64,000 nucleotides of DNA from Pseudomonas sp. Teo4 (GCF_034387475.1 NZ_JAXCIL010000006.1:3698-67697), one strand, 5' to 3'. Counted from the stretch's first letter, positions 29,103 through 38,788 are shown. Numbers and translations are program-made. The notes: generated by a model from the sequence alone, not told the origin.

Positions 29103-29732
29103 CTAGGCCTGAAACGCCCGAATGAACACCCCGACCACTTCGCGCACATGTGCCTCGGCTTCATCCCCTTCAAGCGGCCCCGCGCAGCCCAGCAGCAAGC
29201 GGTAATCCGGCGCGCCCTTGACCAGGCAGAAGAAGTGCTCTGCCGCGCTCAATGGATTGTCGATGCGCAACAACCCCCGCTCGTTCACAGCGCGCAGCAA
29301 CGCTTCCATCCCGGCCAGTACCCGCTTGGGGCCGGCTTCGTAGAAGTACTCGCCAAACGCCGGGTCCTGGCTGCCCAGGGCAATGATCAAACGGCTCAGT
29401 TTCACCGCCTCGTCACTGCTGATCAGCGCCTGGAAGCCACGGGCGATGTTCAGCAGCACATCCTCCAGCGCAGCCCCATGCGGGTACTCGAAGATCAAGT
29501 CCGGCAACTGGTTCTGGCAGGTAGCCATGACCGCCGACTCGAACAGCGTCTGTTTGTCGTTGAAGTGGCTGTAGACCGTGAGTTTCGAAACACCTGCCGC
29601 CGCAGCGACCGCATCCATGCTGGTGTTGGCGTAGCCAAGGCTGAGGAACAGCGACTTGGCCGCTTCGAGGATGGCCTCGCGCTTGGCCAGGTCCTTGGGC
29701 CGGCCCGGGCCGTTGGGTGCGTCGTTGGGCAT
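29103..29732 (-). CDS. TetR-family repressor of the adjacent RND pump
   Basis: Regulator of 209 residues. The N-terminal HTH holds ILEAAKSLFLSLGYANTSMD and AAGVSKLTVYSHFNDKQTLF; the C-terminal half is an AefR-like ligand domain. ATG 29732 has GGA 6 bases upstream; ATG 29744 is an alternative with a weaker site. It is divergent from the RND operon, and a perfect palindrome at 29864-29879 lies between the two, so it probably represses the pump and itself. The inducer is unknown. Confidence 0.88.
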   Translation of the reverse strand: MPNDAPNGPGRPKDLAKREAILEAAKSLFLSLGYANTSMDAVAAAAGVSKLTVYSHFNDKQTLFESAVMATCQNQLPDLIFEYPHGAALEDVLLNIARGFQALISSDEAVKLSRLIIALGSQDPAFGEYFYEAGPKRVLAGMEALLRAVNERGLLRIDNPLSAAEHFFCLVKGAPDYRLLLGCAGPLEGDEAEAHVREVVGVFIRAFQA

Positions 29733-29863
29733 TGGAGTCCGCATCTGGTTGAAAAGTCGTCCATCTTACCGGTTCAGGCGGCATCCGGCTGCAAGGGCAG
29801 ACCAATCGTTAATGTCGATTTTCTTTCCGGCACCGGCTTCCCGGCACTGGTTACCTGACTTAA

Positions 29864-29879
29864 TATACTCGTCAGTATA
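29864..29879. promoter_or_regulatory. Candidate TetR operator and -10 element in the RND divergent region
   Basis: TATACT CGTC AGTATA is a perfect inverted repeat (6-bp arms, 4-base spacer), 35 bases before the RND start. The left arm is itself a -10-like hexamer, so a bound repressor would block RNA polymerase. This layout is standard for TetR-controlled efflux genes. The assignment is inferred. Confidence 0.65.
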
Positions 29880-29913
29880 AATATTCGATGCGCTCTTCGC
29901 GAAAGGATTCATC

Positions 29914-31014
29914 ATGTTGCGTCATGCCTTGTCCCTCGCCCTGCCCGCTGTCGCCGTCTTGCTGTTGACGGCGTGTGGCCAGGAAGCCGCTCCACCGGCC
30001 ATGCCACGTCCGGCGCTGGTCGTGCAGCCGCAACCCGCAGAAGCTTCCGCCGACAGCTACCCCGGTGAAGTACGTGCGCGCTTCGAGCCGGAGCTGGCGT
30101 TCCGTATTGGCGGCAAGGTCAGCAAACGTTTGGTCGAAGAGGGGCAGCGGGTCAAGGCCGACCAGCCGCTTGCCGAACTCGACCCGCAGGATGTGCGTCT
30201 GCAGCTGGAGGCCAACCGCGCCCAGCTGGCGGCGGCCGAAGCCAACCTGTCGCTGGTGCGTGCCGAGCGTGATCGCTACCAGAAGCTGCTGGACCGGCAG
30301 ATGGTCAGCCACTCCCAGTACGACAATGCCGAAAACCTCTACCGTGCCGGGCTGGCACGCCTGAAACAGGCCAAGGCCGAGTTCGACGTGGCTGGCAACC
30401 AGGCTGAGTACGCGGTGCTGCGTGCGCCACAGGCGGGGGTGATTGCCAAGCGTCAGGTGGAAGTCGGCCAGGTGGTCGCGGCCGGGCAGACCGTGTTCAC
30501 CCTGGCCGCCGATGGTGAGCGCGAGGTGGCCATCGGCCTGCCGGAGCAGCAGTTTGCCCGCTTCAGCGTGGGGCAAAGCGTGAGTGTCGAGCTGTGGTCG
30601 CATCCCAACCAACGGTTCCAGGGACGCATTCGTGAGCTGTCACCTGCCGCCGACCCGCGTTCGCGTACCTTCGCTGCCCGTATCGCCTTCACCTCGTCCC
30701 AGGCTCCCGCCGAGTTGGGCCAGAGTGCCCGGGTGTTCATCGCCCATGACGGGGTCATCCCGCTGTCGGTGCCGCTGTCGGCCGTGACTGCGGAGAACGG
30801 TCAGGCCTATGTCTGGCGGGTTACCCAGGACAGCCGGCTGGAACGGGCCACTGTGCGCCTTGGGGCCTATGGCACCGACAGCGTGCCGGTGCTCGAAGGC
30901 CTCAACCCTGGCGACTGGGTGGTCGCCGCCGGCGGCCATGTGCTACGCGAGGGGCAGGAGGTGCGGCCTGTGGATCGCACCAACCGTGTGGTGAACCTGA
31001 CGGCCAAGGAGTAA
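29914..31014 (+). CDS. RND efflux periplasmic adaptor (membrane fusion) lipoprotein
   Basis: Adaptor of 366 residues linking an inner-membrane RND pump to an outer-membrane channel. Lipobox LTAC is at about residues 18-21. The lipoyl halves are GGKVSKRLVEEGQRVKADQP near 69-88 and VLRAPQAGVIAKRQVEVGQV near 169-188, with an alpha-hairpin between them. Beta-barrel and membrane-proximal domains follow. GAAAGGA precedes the ATG. It ends 6 bases before the permease gene. No outer-membrane channel gene follows, so it probably uses one encoded elsewhere. Confidence 0.92.
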   Translation: MLRHALSLALPAVAVLLLTACGQEAAPPAMPRPALVVQPQPAEASADSYPGEVRARFEPELAFRIGGKVSKRLVEEGQRVKADQPLAELDPQDVRLQLEANRAQLAAAEANLSLVRAERDRYQKLLDRQMVSHSQYDNAENLYRAGLARLKQAKAEFDVAGNQAEYAVLRAPQAGVIAKRQVEVGQVVAAGQTVFTLAADGEREVAIGLPEQQFARFSVGQSVSVELWSHPNQRFQGRIRELSPAADPRSRTFAARIAFTSSQAPAELGQSARVFIAHDGVIPLSVPLSAVTAENGQAYVWRVTQDSRLERATVRLGAYGTDSVPVLEGLNPGDWVVAAGGHVLREGQEVRPVDRTNRVVNLTAKE

Positions 31015-31020
31015 GTCCCG

Positions 31021-34000
31021 ATGGGTTTCAACCTTTCCGCATGGGCGTTGCGTAACCGCCAGATCGTACTGTTCCTGATGATTCTGTTGGCGGCCATTGG
31101 CGCCATGTCCTACACCAAGCTGGGGCAGAGCGAAGACCCGCCGTTCACCTTCAAGGCCATGGTCATCCGCACTCTGTGGCCGGGCGCCACCGCTGAAGAA
31201 GTGTCGCGCCAGGTCACCGAGCGCATCGAGAAAAAACTGATGGAAACGGGCGAGTACGAGAAGATCGTTTCGTTCTCCCGCCCCGGCGAGTCTCAGGTCA
31301 CCTTCATGGCCCGCGACTCGTTGCACTCCAAGGATATCCCCGAGCTGTGGTACCAGATCCGCAAGAAGGTCGCGGACATTCGCCACACCCTGCCGCCGGA
31401 AATCCAGGGGCCGTTCTTCAACGACGAGTTCGGCACCACCTTTGGCAATATCTATGCGCTGACGGGCGAAGGCTTTGACTACGCCGTGCTCAAGGATTAC
31501 GCCGACCGTATCCAGATCCAGCTGCAGCGGGTGAAGGATGTGGGCAAGGTCGAGCTGATCGGCCTGCAGGACGAGAAGATCTGGATCGAGCTGTCCAACC
31601 TCAAGCTGGCGACCATCGGGGTGCCGTTGGAGGCCGTGCAGCAAGCCCTGCGCGAACAGAACGCGGTCAGCACCGCAGGTTTCTTCGAAACCCCCAGCGA
31701 GCGTTTGCAACTGCGGGTGAGTGGGCGCTTCGACAGTGTCGACCAGATTCGCCAATTCCCCATCCGGGTAGGCGATCGTACCTTCCGCATCGGCGATGTC
31801 GCCGATGTGCACCGTGGTTTCAATGACCCACCCGCCCCGCGCATGCGCTTCATGGGCGAGGATGCCATTGGCCTGGCGGTGTCGATGAAGGAGGGGGGCG
31901 ACATCCTGGTGTTGGGCAAGGCGTTGGAGGGCGAGTTCGAGCGCCTGGCCCGCAGCCTGCCAGCCGGCATGGAGCTGCGCAAGGTGTCGGACCAGCCTGC
32001 AGCTGTCAAGGCCGGGGTCGGCGAGTTCGTGCAGGTGCTGGTGGAAGCCCTGGTCATCGTGCTGCTGGTGAGCTTCTTCTCCCTCGGGCTGCGCACCGGC
32101 CTGGTGGTGGCCTTGGCCATCCCGTTGGTGTTGGCCATGACCTTTGCCGCCATGCATTACTTCGGCATCGGCCTGCACAAGATTTCGCTCGGTGCCTTGG
32201 TGCTGGCTTTGGGCTTGCTGGTGGACGACGCGATCATTGCCGTTGAAATGATGGCGATCAAGATGGAGCAAGGCTTCGACCGGCTCAAGGCCGCCAGCTA
32301 CGCCTGGAGCAGCACGGCGTTCCCGATGCTCACCGGCACCTTGATTACCGCTGCGGGTTTCCTGCCGATTGCCACGGCGGCATCGAGCACCGGTGAATAC
32401 ACCCGTTCGATTTTCCAGGTGGTCACCATTGCGCTGCTGACGTCGTGGATCGCGGCGGTGGTGTTCGTGCCTTATCTGGGCGAGCGCCTGCTGCCGGACC
32501 TGGCCAAGCTGCATGCGGCGCGGCACGGCAAGGACGGCCATGCGCCAGACCCGTATGCGACGCCGTTCTATCAACGCGTGCGGCGTGTGGTGGAGTGGTG
32601 CGTGCGGCGCCGCAAGACGGTCATCCTGCTGACCATCGCGGCCTTCGTCGGCAGCATCCTGCTGTTCCGTTTCGTGCCCCAGCAGTTCTTCCCGGCCTCC
32701 GGTCGGCCCGAGCTGATGGTCGACCTGAAACTGGCCGAAGGCGCTTCGTTGAGCAACACCGCCGAACGGGTCAAGCAACTGGAAGCACTGCTCAAGCAGC
32801 AGGAAGGCATCGACAACTACGTAGCTTACGTGGGTACCGGTTCGCCGCGCTTCTACCTGCCGCTGGACCAGCAACTGCCCGCCGCCAGCTTCGCCCAGTT
32901 CGTGGTCCTGGCCAAGTCGATGGAGGACCGCGAGCGCCTGCGCAGCTGGTTGATCAACACCATGGACCAGCAGTTCCCCGACCTGCGCGCCCGTGTCACG
33001 CGTCTGGAAAACGGCCCGCCCGTGGGTTACCCGGTGCAGTTCCGGGTCACCGGCGAGCACATCGAGAAAGCCCGGGCGTTGGCCCGCGAGGTGGCCAACA
33101 AGGTACGCGAGAACCCGCATGTGGTGAACGTGCACCTGGACTGGGAAGAGCCGAGCAAGGCGGTGTTCCTGGAAATCGACCAGGACCGTGCGCGTGCCCT
33201 GGGGGTGAGCACCGCGGACCTGTCGACCTTCCTGCAGAGCTCGCTCACCGGTACGTCGGTAAGCCAGTACCGTGAAGACAACGAGCTGATCGAGATTCTT
33301 CTGCGCGGTACCCAGCAGGAGCGTGGCGAACTGGGCAACCTCGGCAGCCTTGCGCTGCCCACCGACAACGGCCAGAGCGTGGCCCTGTCGCAGGTGGCGA
33401 CCCTGGAATACGGCTTCGAGGAAGGCATTATCTGGCACCGCAACCGCTTGCCGACCGTCACCGTGCGTGCAGACATCTACGACAACGAACAGCCGGCGAC
33501 ACTGGTGCGGCAGATCGAGCCGACCTTGAACGACATCAAGGCCAAGTTGCCGGACGGTTATCTGCTGGAGGTCGGCGGCACGGTGGAGGACTCCGAGCGC
33601 GGTCAGAAGTCGGTGAACGCCGGCATGCCGTTGTTCATCGTGGTGGTGTTGAGCTTGCTGATGATCCAGCTGCGCAGCTTCTCGCGCACGGTGATGGTGT
33701 TCCTTACCGCGCCGTTGGGGCTGATTGGCGTGACCTTGTTCCTGCTGGTGTTCCGCCAGCCTTTCGGCTTCGTCGCCATGCTCGGCACCATTGCCCTGGC
33801 AGGGATGATCATGCGCAACTCGGTGATTCTGGTGGACCAGATCGAGCAGGACATCGCAGCGGGGTTGGACCGTTGGCAGGCGATCATCGAAGCCACGGTG
33901 CGGCGTTTCCGCCCCATCGTGCTGACTGCGCTGGCGGCGGTGCTGGCGATGATTCCGCTGTCGCGCAGCGTGTTCTACGGGCCGATGGCTGTGGCGATCA

Positions 34001-34086
34001 TGGGCGGGTTGATTGTCGCGACCGTTTTGACGCTGCTGTTCCTGCCGGCGTTGTATGCGGCGTGGTTCAGGGTGAAGAAGGGCTGA
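31021..34086 (+). CDS. RND efflux permease (AcrB-like family)
   Basis: Inner-membrane proton-driven exporter of 1021 residues, the normal RND length. The N-terminal helix MGFNLSAWALRNRQIVLFLM is TM1; TM2-TM6 lie at about 340-470 and TM8-TM12 at about 860-1015. TM4 contains the proton-relay Asp pair in ALGLLVDDAIIAVEMMA. Two large periplasmic porter/docking loops (about 35-330 and 555-860) complete the fold. It forms a two-gene operon with the adaptor. The substrate cannot be read from sequence; the TetR neighbour suggests a small-molecule inducer. Confidence 0.94.
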   Translation: MGFNLSAWALRNRQIVLFLMILLAAIGAMSYTKLGQSEDPPFTFKAMVIRTLWPGATAEEVSRQVTERIEKKLMETGEYEKIVSFSRPGESQVTFMARDSLHSKDIPELWYQIRKKVADIRHTLPPEIQGPFFNDEFGTTFGNIYALTGEGFDYAVLKDYADRIQIQLQRVKDVGKVELIGLQDEKIWIELSNLKLATIGVPLEAVQQALREQNAVSTAGFFETPSERLQLRVSGRFDSVDQIRQFPIRVGDRTFRIGDVADVHRGFNDPPAPRMRFMGEDAIGLAVSMKEGGDILVLGKALEGEFERLARSLPAGMELRKVSDQPAAVKAGVGEFVQVLVEALVIVLLVSFFSLGLRTGLVVALAIPLVLAMTFAAMHYFGIGLHKISLGALVLALGLLVDDAIIAVEMMAIKMEQGFDRLKAASYAWSSTAFPMLTGTLITAAGFLPIATAASSTGEYTRSIFQVVTIALLTSWIAAVVFVPYLGERLLPDLAKLHAARHGKDGHAPDPYATPFYQRVRRVVEWCVRRRKTVILLTIAAFVGSILLFRFVPQQFFPASGRPELMVDLKLAEGASLSNTAERVKQLEALLKQQEGIDNYVAYVGTGSPRFYLPLDQQLPAASFAQFVVLAKSMEDRERLRSWLINTMDQQFPDLRARVTRLENGPPVGYPVQFRVTGEHIEKARALAREVANKVRENPHVVNVHLDWEEPSKAVFLEIDQDRARALGVSTADLSTFLQSSLTGTSVSQYREDNELIEILLRGTQQERGELGNLGSLALPTDNGQSVALSQVATLEYGFEEGIIWHRNRLPTVTVRADIYDNEQPATLVRQIEPTLNDIKAKLPDGYLLEVGGTVEDSERGQKSVNAGMPLFIVVVLSLLMIQLRSFSRTVMVFLTAPLGLIGVTLFLLVFRQPFGFVAMLGTIALAGMIMRNSVILVDQIEQDIAAGLDRWQAIIEATVRRFRPIVLTALAAVLAMIPLSRSVFYGPMAVAIMGGLIVATVLTLLFLPALYAAWFRVKKG

Positions 34087-34094
34087 TTATCGAA

Positions 34095-34117
34095 GGGGAG
34101 GGCTTTGCCCTCCTTTC
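34095..34117 (+). terminator. Candidate terminator after the RND operon
   Basis: GGAGGGC TTT GCCCTCC makes a 7-bp perfect stem at 34097-34113, followed by TTTC, 10 bases past the permease stop. G-U pairs extend the base of the stem. The U-run is short. Confidence 0.65.
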
Positions 34118-34140
34118 GCCGGCAAGCCGGCTCCCACAGG
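34117..34140. repeat. Single REP arm after the RND operon
   Basis: CGCCGGCAAGCCGGCTCCCA continuing CAGG is one REP unit. A degraded partner (GAGAGCAGCTTGCTGGCGAT, 34179-34198) lies downstream in the opposite sense, so this looks like a decayed pair. Confidence 0.75.
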
Positions 34141-34203
34141 TTCCCAACTGATTCAATCAGTTGTGTGTTGAACCCTGAGAGCAGCTTGCTGGCGATCAGG
34201 CCA

Positions 34204-34893
34204 TCAGAGGGCGCCAAACACCTTCTTGGCCAGGCTGGTAGCCGCCTCAGCCGGGTTCTGGCGAATGCTCTGCTCTTGCTTGCCAATCATTTCGAACAGG
34301 CCATCCAGCGCTTTCTCGGTCACGTAGTTCTCGATGCTCGCACTCTTGGCATCGACCACGCCCAGCGCAACGGCTTGGCCGGCGAAGTTGTTGTACTGCT
34401 GAGCCAGGCCAACCTTGTCGGTGGCCTGCTTGACGATCGGCAGGAACTTGGCACGGATCTGTTCGCGGCTGCTCTTGTTCAGGTACTGGGTGGCCGAGTC
34501 GTCGCCACCGCTCAGGATACCCTTGGCGTCGGTCACCGACATGTTCTTCACAGCATCCACCAGAATCGCCTGGGCTTGCGGCACGGCTGCTTCAGCCGCC
34601 TTGTTCATGCTGGTTTCCAGGGCTTCGACCTGTTCACCCTTGCCGAACATCTTCATCGCCTTGGCGGCCTTGCCCAGGTTGCCCGGCAGTTCGATGCGCA
34701 CGTCCGGGTTGTTGCTGAACCCGCCCGGGGTGCTCAGCTGCTTGACGGCAATTTGTGCGCCTTGGGTGAGGGCATCCTTCAAGCCGCCGGTGGCGTCCTT
34801 CTGGGTCAGGTCGCCGAGCGACAGGGCCAGGGCGCTGGCCGACAGCAGCAGGCCGGCGCACAGGGTGGTGAAGCGCAGGGAGGCGCGAATCAT
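34204..34893 (-). CDS. DUF4197 family exported protein
   Basis: Protein of 229 residues with a Sec signal peptide (MIRASLRFTTLCAGLLLSAS, cleavage after ALA at about 24), so probably periplasmic. The mature part is helical; the DUF4197 pattern is seen in GLKDALTQGAQIAVKQLSTP near 37-56 and ALDGLFEMIGKQEQSIRQNP near the C-terminus. Function not established. It is in line with two YbaY-like genes on the same strand, 32 bases downstream of the first. Confidence 0.88.
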   Translation of the reverse strand: MIRASLRFTTLCAGLLLSASALALSLGDLTQKDATGGLKDALTQGAQIAVKQLSTPGGFSNNPDVRIELPGNLGKAAKAMKMFGKGEQVEALETSMNKAAEAAVPQAQAILVDAVKNMSVTDAKGILSGGDDSATQYLNKSSREQIRAKFLPIVKQATDKVGLAQQYNNFAGQAVALGVVDAKSASIENYVTEKALDGLFEMIGKQEQSIRQNPAEAATSLAKKVFGAL

Positions 34894-34925
34894 GAGTATT
34901 TCCTTATCAACGAAAATGTACGGGC

Positions 34926-35324
34926 TCAGCGAACCGGGTCGACTTTGATTCGCACTGGCTGCTGGTCGCTGCCGTCGAGTTTAACGCCGTGGTGCTCGGT
35001 GTTGATGAACAACAGCTTGCCGTCCAGTTCGATGCGAGCGCTGACCGCATAGCGGTGGCCAGGTTTGACTTGGGCTGGGTCATAGGTGAGGTGGAACGGC
35101 AGCGGTACATTGCCTTTGACCGGGCCGGCCTGGCGGGCCAGGGTCACGGCAGGAGCATCCATCAGCGAGACATCCTGCAGTTCCACGCTCAAGGTGGCGG
35201 CAGGCGGCAGGGCAATACGTTGCAGGTAGAAGACTTCACCATCCAGGCTGGCCTGATTGGAGGGGGTATGGCTGGAACAGGCTGCGAGCAAGGATGCGCA
35301 ACACAGCATAAAGAGCTTTTTCAT
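34926..35324 (-). CDS. YbaY-family lipoprotein
   Basis: Protein of 132 residues with lipobox LAAC (residues 13-16) after MKKLFMLCCASL. The mature part is one YbaY/META-like beta domain: VFYLQRIALPPAATLSVELQ, VPLPFHLTYDP and GHRYAVSARIELDGKLLFIN. Two further cysteines lie in the signal peptide. Its next-door neighbour (35398-35763) has the same fold without a signal peptide, so the pair may come from duplication. Role in the envelope unknown. Confidence 0.87.
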   Translation of the reverse strand: MKKLFMLCCASLLAACSSHTPSNQASLDGEVFYLQRIALPPAATLSVELQDVSLMDAPAVTLARQAGPVKGNVPLPFHLTYDPAQVKPGHRYAVSARIELDGKLLFINTEHHGVKLDGSDQQPVRIKVDPVR

Positions 35325-35397
35325 GGGATCTCCGGTGTCCTTGGCGCTGGCTTGTGGCCAACACCAGGGACTTTAGCGGATTTTCCCGGCCGGGTGG

Positions 35398-35763
35398 TCA
35401 GTCCACGTGGTTGCCGTCGTGGATGCCGTTGGTGTCCGGCTTGATCTTGTCGACGGTAACTCGGTATGTACCAACTCCCGCCTCCACGGGGTGGTGGATG
35501 CTACTGAAGTACTGCAGTTGGCCGTCTTCTAGCACGCTCGCAGAGAGGGCATAGGTGTGGCGCTGGTCGATCTGGCTCCACTCGAAGGGTAGTTCGAGTG
35601 TGATCGGCAACTCGCCACAGCGCAGACGTAGTTCGGAAATAATGTTCTCCGGCGCATCCGCCAGTGAGTCGTCATACAGACTCAAGTGAAGTTGACCGGA
35701 AAGTGGAAGCTGATTGTCGTCGGCGGCAACGACTTCGACGGTGAGCGACTTTATTCTTGGCAT
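35398..35763 (-). CDS. YbaY-like protein without signal peptide
   Basis: Protein of 121 residues with the YbaY pattern (PLSGQLHLSLYDDSLADAPE, ITLELPFEWSQIDQRHTYAL, SASVLEDGQLQYFSS) but starting at MPRIKSL, with no leader, so it should stay in the cytoplasm. It is closest in layout to the lipoprotein encoded next. CAAGGAGC upstream of 35763 is a good ribosome site. An 11-bp inverted repeat lies just before it. Function unknown. Confidence 0.8.
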   Translation of the reverse strand: MPRIKSLTVEVVAADDNQLPLSGQLHLSLYDDSLADAPENIISELRLRCGELPITLELPFEWSQIDQRHTYALSASVLEDGQLQYFSSIHHPVEAGVGTYRVTVDKIKPDTNGIHDGNHVD

Positions 35764-35780
35764 ATCAATGCTCCTTGTAA

Positions 35781-35829
35781 CTTGAGAGGGAGGTGCTGTT
35801 ACGGCACGTTGATGCTGGTCCCTCTCAAG
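35781..35829. repeat. 11-bp inverted repeat between plsB and the YbaY-like gene
   Basis: CTTGAGAGGGA at 35781-35791 and TCCCTCTCAAG at 35819-35829 are perfect complements around a 27-base loop. The element lies 18 bases upstream of the YbaY-like start and 22 bases past the plsB stop. It could be an operator, or a leader or terminator hairpin. There is no U-run on either strand. Confidence 0.6.
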
Positions 35830-35850
35830 GCTTCGGAGCAGGGTGAAAAA

Positions 35851-38337
35851 CTACCCGTGGGCGATATCCGCAGGCTCATCGCGGTGCAGCGCCACCTGGC
35901 GGATCGACAGGCGCAGTTCTGCCGACAGCACACGTTTGGCAACACCTTCTGCCAATTCACCGAGCTTGTCGTGATAGCCCAGCTTGCCGCTGCTGTCCGG
36001 GCGCAGCACATCTTGTTCGATCAGGGTCTGGATGAAGTGGCGGAACAGAGTCTTGTCGAAGAACTCCGGGGCATTCAGTCCATGCAGGATCGACAGGCGC
36101 TGGGCCATCATCACGCACAGATCTTCCAGTTCTTCGGCGCTCAGGGTGTTCTGCCCACTGTTGAGTAGCAGTGAGGTGGCCATGTAGAAGCGCTGCAGGG
36201 TCTGGGTAATGGTTCTGGCGAGCAGGGTCAGCAAGACGAACTGCCGTGAGCTCGGTGCCGGGCGCATGTACACCTCGTTCTCCTGTCGCAGCAGGCCCTG
36301 CTCGACCAGCGCAGCCAGCCATTGGTCGATCACTTCGTCCAGTTGTTCAGGCGTCCAGCGCAGGAACAGCTCGGCCTGCAGATATGGATAGAGCGCGTGC
36401 ACGTATTGGCCGAGCAGGTCGCGGCTCATGCGCGAGCTGCTGAGGAAGAAGCTTGCCAGCAGCGCGGGCAGGGCGAAGATGTGCAGGACGTTGTTGCGGT
36501 AATAGGTCATCAAGACCGCGTTGGCTTCATCCAGATAGAGAATGCGGCCCAGCGCGTCCTTCTGTTCGGCGAGCAGGTCCATGCCGCGCACGTGTTCGAT
36601 CAAGGCCTGGCCGTCGCCTTCGGGCAAGGTGGTGTGCTCGGAATAGGGCACCTGGCGCAGCAAGGCCAGGTACAGGTCGAGCACACGGGTCAGGGCACGT
36701 TCGTCCAGAGCCAGACGGCTGGTCGACAGCAGCGCCAGGGCCACCAGGTTGACCGGGTTGACCGCCGCCGCCTCGTTGAGGTGGCGAGCGACGGTCTCAC
36801 CCAGGCGCGTGGTGGTCTCGTTGAGCCAGGCCGGGCGGAACTGCGGGCCCAGTTCCTGCTCGCGCCAGCCGGGCTGCTGCGCGTCCAGGAACCCAGCCAG
36901 GCGGATCGGCTCGCCGAAGTTGACGTATACCTGGCCAAAGCGCTGCTTCAGCGCGCCGAACACCTTGAAGATGTCGAAGATCGACTCTTTCTTCTTGCTG
37001 GCCCCACGCAGTTCGCCCAGGTAGGTACGGCCTTCGAGCACCCGCTCGTAACCGATGTACACCGGTACGAAAACGATTGGCGTGCGCGACGAACGCAGGA
37101 AGCTGCGCAGGGTGATGGCCAGCATCCCGGTGCGCGGTTGCAGCATGCGCCCTGTGCGCGAGCGGCCGCCCTCGACGAAGTACTCCACCGGGAAGCCCTT
37201 GGTGAACAGGGTGTGCAGGTATTCGTTGAACACGGCGGTGTACAGCGGGTTGCCCTTGAAGGTGCGGCGCATGAAGAATGCCCCGCCACGGCGCAACAGG
37301 CCGCCGATGACCGGCATGTTGAGGTTGATGCCGGCGGCGATGTGCGGCGGCGTCAGGCCGTTGCGGAACAGCAGGTAGGACAGCAACAGGTAGTCGATGT
37401 GGCTGCGATGGCAGGGGACGTAGATCACTTCGTGGCCGGGAGCGATGCCCTGGACCTGTTCGATATGGTTGACCTTGATGCCGTCGTAGATCTTGTTCCA
37501 GAACCAGCTGAGCACCACTTCAAGGAAGCGGATGGCGGTGTAGGTGTAGTCCGAGGCGATTTCGTTGCCATAGCGCAGCGCCTGGGCCTCGGCCTTGGCG
37601 TACGGAATGTTCTCGCGCTCGGCCTCGTCGCTGATGGCCTGGCGTACCAGTGGGTCGTGGACCAGGCCTTTGACCAGGTTGCGCCGGTGCGACAGGTCGG
37701 GGCCGATGACTGCCGTCTTGAGGTTGCGAAAGTGCACGCGCATCAGGCGTTGGGCCATGCGCACGGTGCGTTCGTGGCCTTTGTTGTGCTGCACCAGTTC
37801 ACGCAGGTGAATGGGCGCGGAGAACTGCACGCGGGTCTTGCGCCCCAGAATGAGGATGGTCAGCAATCGGCGCAGGCGGCCGGTGACGGCCCAGCTGTCG
37901 GCGAACAGCAGTTTCCAGGGGCTGGATTCGCTGGCAGGGGTCTGGCCCCAGAACACGCTGACCGGGATGATCTGCGCATCTTCCTCGGCGTGCTGGCTCA
38001 CGGCCGCGACCAGGCGCTCCAGGGTGGGCGGGGCGCCGCGTTTGTCCTGGCGGCCCAGCCAGTCCGGGTCGGGGGTGAGGTAGAAGAAGGCGGCAGGCTC
38101 GTGCAGGCTGCCCACGGTCACGGGCAGTACCGGGCGTGGCAGCCCAGCTTTGGTGCATTCGCGGTCGATCACGGCCAGGTCGGTGAGCGACGGCGATGGC
38201 AAGGCGTAGAACACCGGGCGACCGCGGTCGAGCTTGAGGGTCAAGGACGACTGGTTGATGGTCTCGGAGCGCACCCACAGGTAAAGCACGCGACGCAGGG
38301 CGCCGAAGATCAGGCGGCGCAGGGGGGAACGAGTCAT
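35851..38337 (-). CDS. plsB: Glycerol-3-phosphate 1-O-acyltransferase PlsB
   Basis: Inner-membrane enzyme that puts the first acyl chain on glycerol-3-phosphate for phospholipid synthesis. The 828 residues match the family. The acyltransferase block I motif [12 protein letters not shown] (HX4D) is near 310, block [14 protein letters not shown] near 385 and block [16 protein letters not shown] near 415. The ATG at 38337 (MTRSPLRR) is chosen; an in-frame ATG at 38412 would add a non-conserved leader. An inverted repeat follows the gene. Confidence 0.96.
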   Translation of the reverse strand: MTRSPLRRLIFGALRRVLYLWVRSETINQSSLTLKLDRGRPVFYALPSPSLTDLAVIDRECTKAGLPRPVLPVTVGSLHEPAAFFYLTPDPDWLGRQDKRGAPPTLERLVAAVSQHAEEDAQIIPVSVFWGQTPASESSPWKLLFADSWAVTGRLRRLLTILILGRKTRVQFSAPIHLRELVQHNKGHERTVRMAQRLMRVHFRNLKTAVIGPDLSHRRNLVKGLVHDPLVRQAISDEAERENIPYAKAEAQALRYGNEIASDYTYTAIRFLEVVLSWFWNKIYDGIKVNHIEQVQGIAPGHEVIYVPCHRSHIDYLLLSYLLFRNGLTPPHIAAGINLNMPVIGGLLRRGGAFFMRRTFKGNPLYTAVFNEYLHTLFTKGFPVEYFVEGGRSRTGRMLQPRTGMLAITLRSFLRSSRTPIVFVPVYIGYERVLEGRTYLGELRGASKKKESIFDIFKVFGALKQRFGQVYVNFGEPIRLAGFLDAQQPGWREQELGPQFRPAWLNETTTRLGETVARHLNEAAAVNPVNLVALALLSTSRLALDERALTRVLDLYLALLRQVPYSEHTTLPEGDGQALIEHVRGMDLLAEQKDALGRILYLDEANAVLMTYYRNNVLHIFALPALLASFFLSSSRMSRDLLGQYVHALYPYLQAELFLRWTPEQLDEVIDQWLAALVEQGLLRQENEVYMRPAPSSRQFVLLTLLARTITQTLQRFYMATSLLLNSGQNTLSAEELEDLCVMMAQRLSILHGLNAPEFFDKTLFRHFIQTLIEQDVLRPDSSGKLGYHDKLGELAEGVAKRVLSAELRLSIRQVALHRDEPADIAHG

Positions 38338-38460
38338 GGGGTGTGTGCCTTGGGTGTGAATTTCAGTGAATTTCCAGCCAGTTAGTCTGCCGTATCTGCG
38401 CAAGTTCGGCAAAATACGGTAATTGGCGGGGCAGTCATGAAATTTTTTTGTTCTGTGTCA

Positions 38461-38568
38461 TATACTCGGCCTGCCACTTGCAGGATATTTCGGCAAGCGG
38501 CGTCGGCACAGGTCAGTGACCCTGTGTCTGCAAGGCGATCTTCACAATAAAAATCCGGAGTAGTTCAG
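38461..38568 (+). promoter_or_regulatory. Promoter and structured leader of the cold-shock gene
   Basis: TATACT at 38461-38466 is a -10 candidate preceded by a T-rich stretch. The leader can form nested stems: CTTGCAG (38477-38483) with CTGCAAG (38528-38534), enclosing CACAGG (38507-38512) with CCTGTG (38521-38526). Cold-shock mRNAs often have long, temperature-sensitive leaders. Thermosensing here is an inference. Confidence 0.5.
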
Positions 38569-38778
38569 ATGTCGTCTCGTGAGACTGGGAATGTAAAGTG
38601 GTTCAACGATGCCAAAGGCTATGGCTTCATTCAGCGCGAAGGTGGTGCGGATGTATTCGTCCACTATCGGGCGATCCGCGGTGAGGGGCATCGTACCCTG
38701 GTCGAAGGTCAGCGGGTGGAATACGCCTGCGTGCAGGGCCAGAAAGGCCTGCAGGCCGAGGACGTAGTCGGGCTCTGA
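38569..38778 (+). CDS. CspA-family cold-shock protein
   Basis: Single-stranded nucleic-acid chaperone of 69 residues, one complete cold-shock domain. The RNP1-like motif KGYGFIQRE is at about 16-24 and the RNP2-like DVFVHY at about 29-34. The rest ([20 protein letters not shown]) is typical. GGAG is about 9 bases before the ATG. It has its own promoter and a structured leader, and a REP hairpin follows. Which paralogue it is cannot be told from one copy. Confidence 0.94.
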   Translation: MSSRETGNVKWFNDAKGYGFIQREGGADVFVHYRAIRGEGHRTLVEGQRVEYACVQGQKGLQAEDVVGL

Positions 38779-38788
38779 GCCCCGGGTT

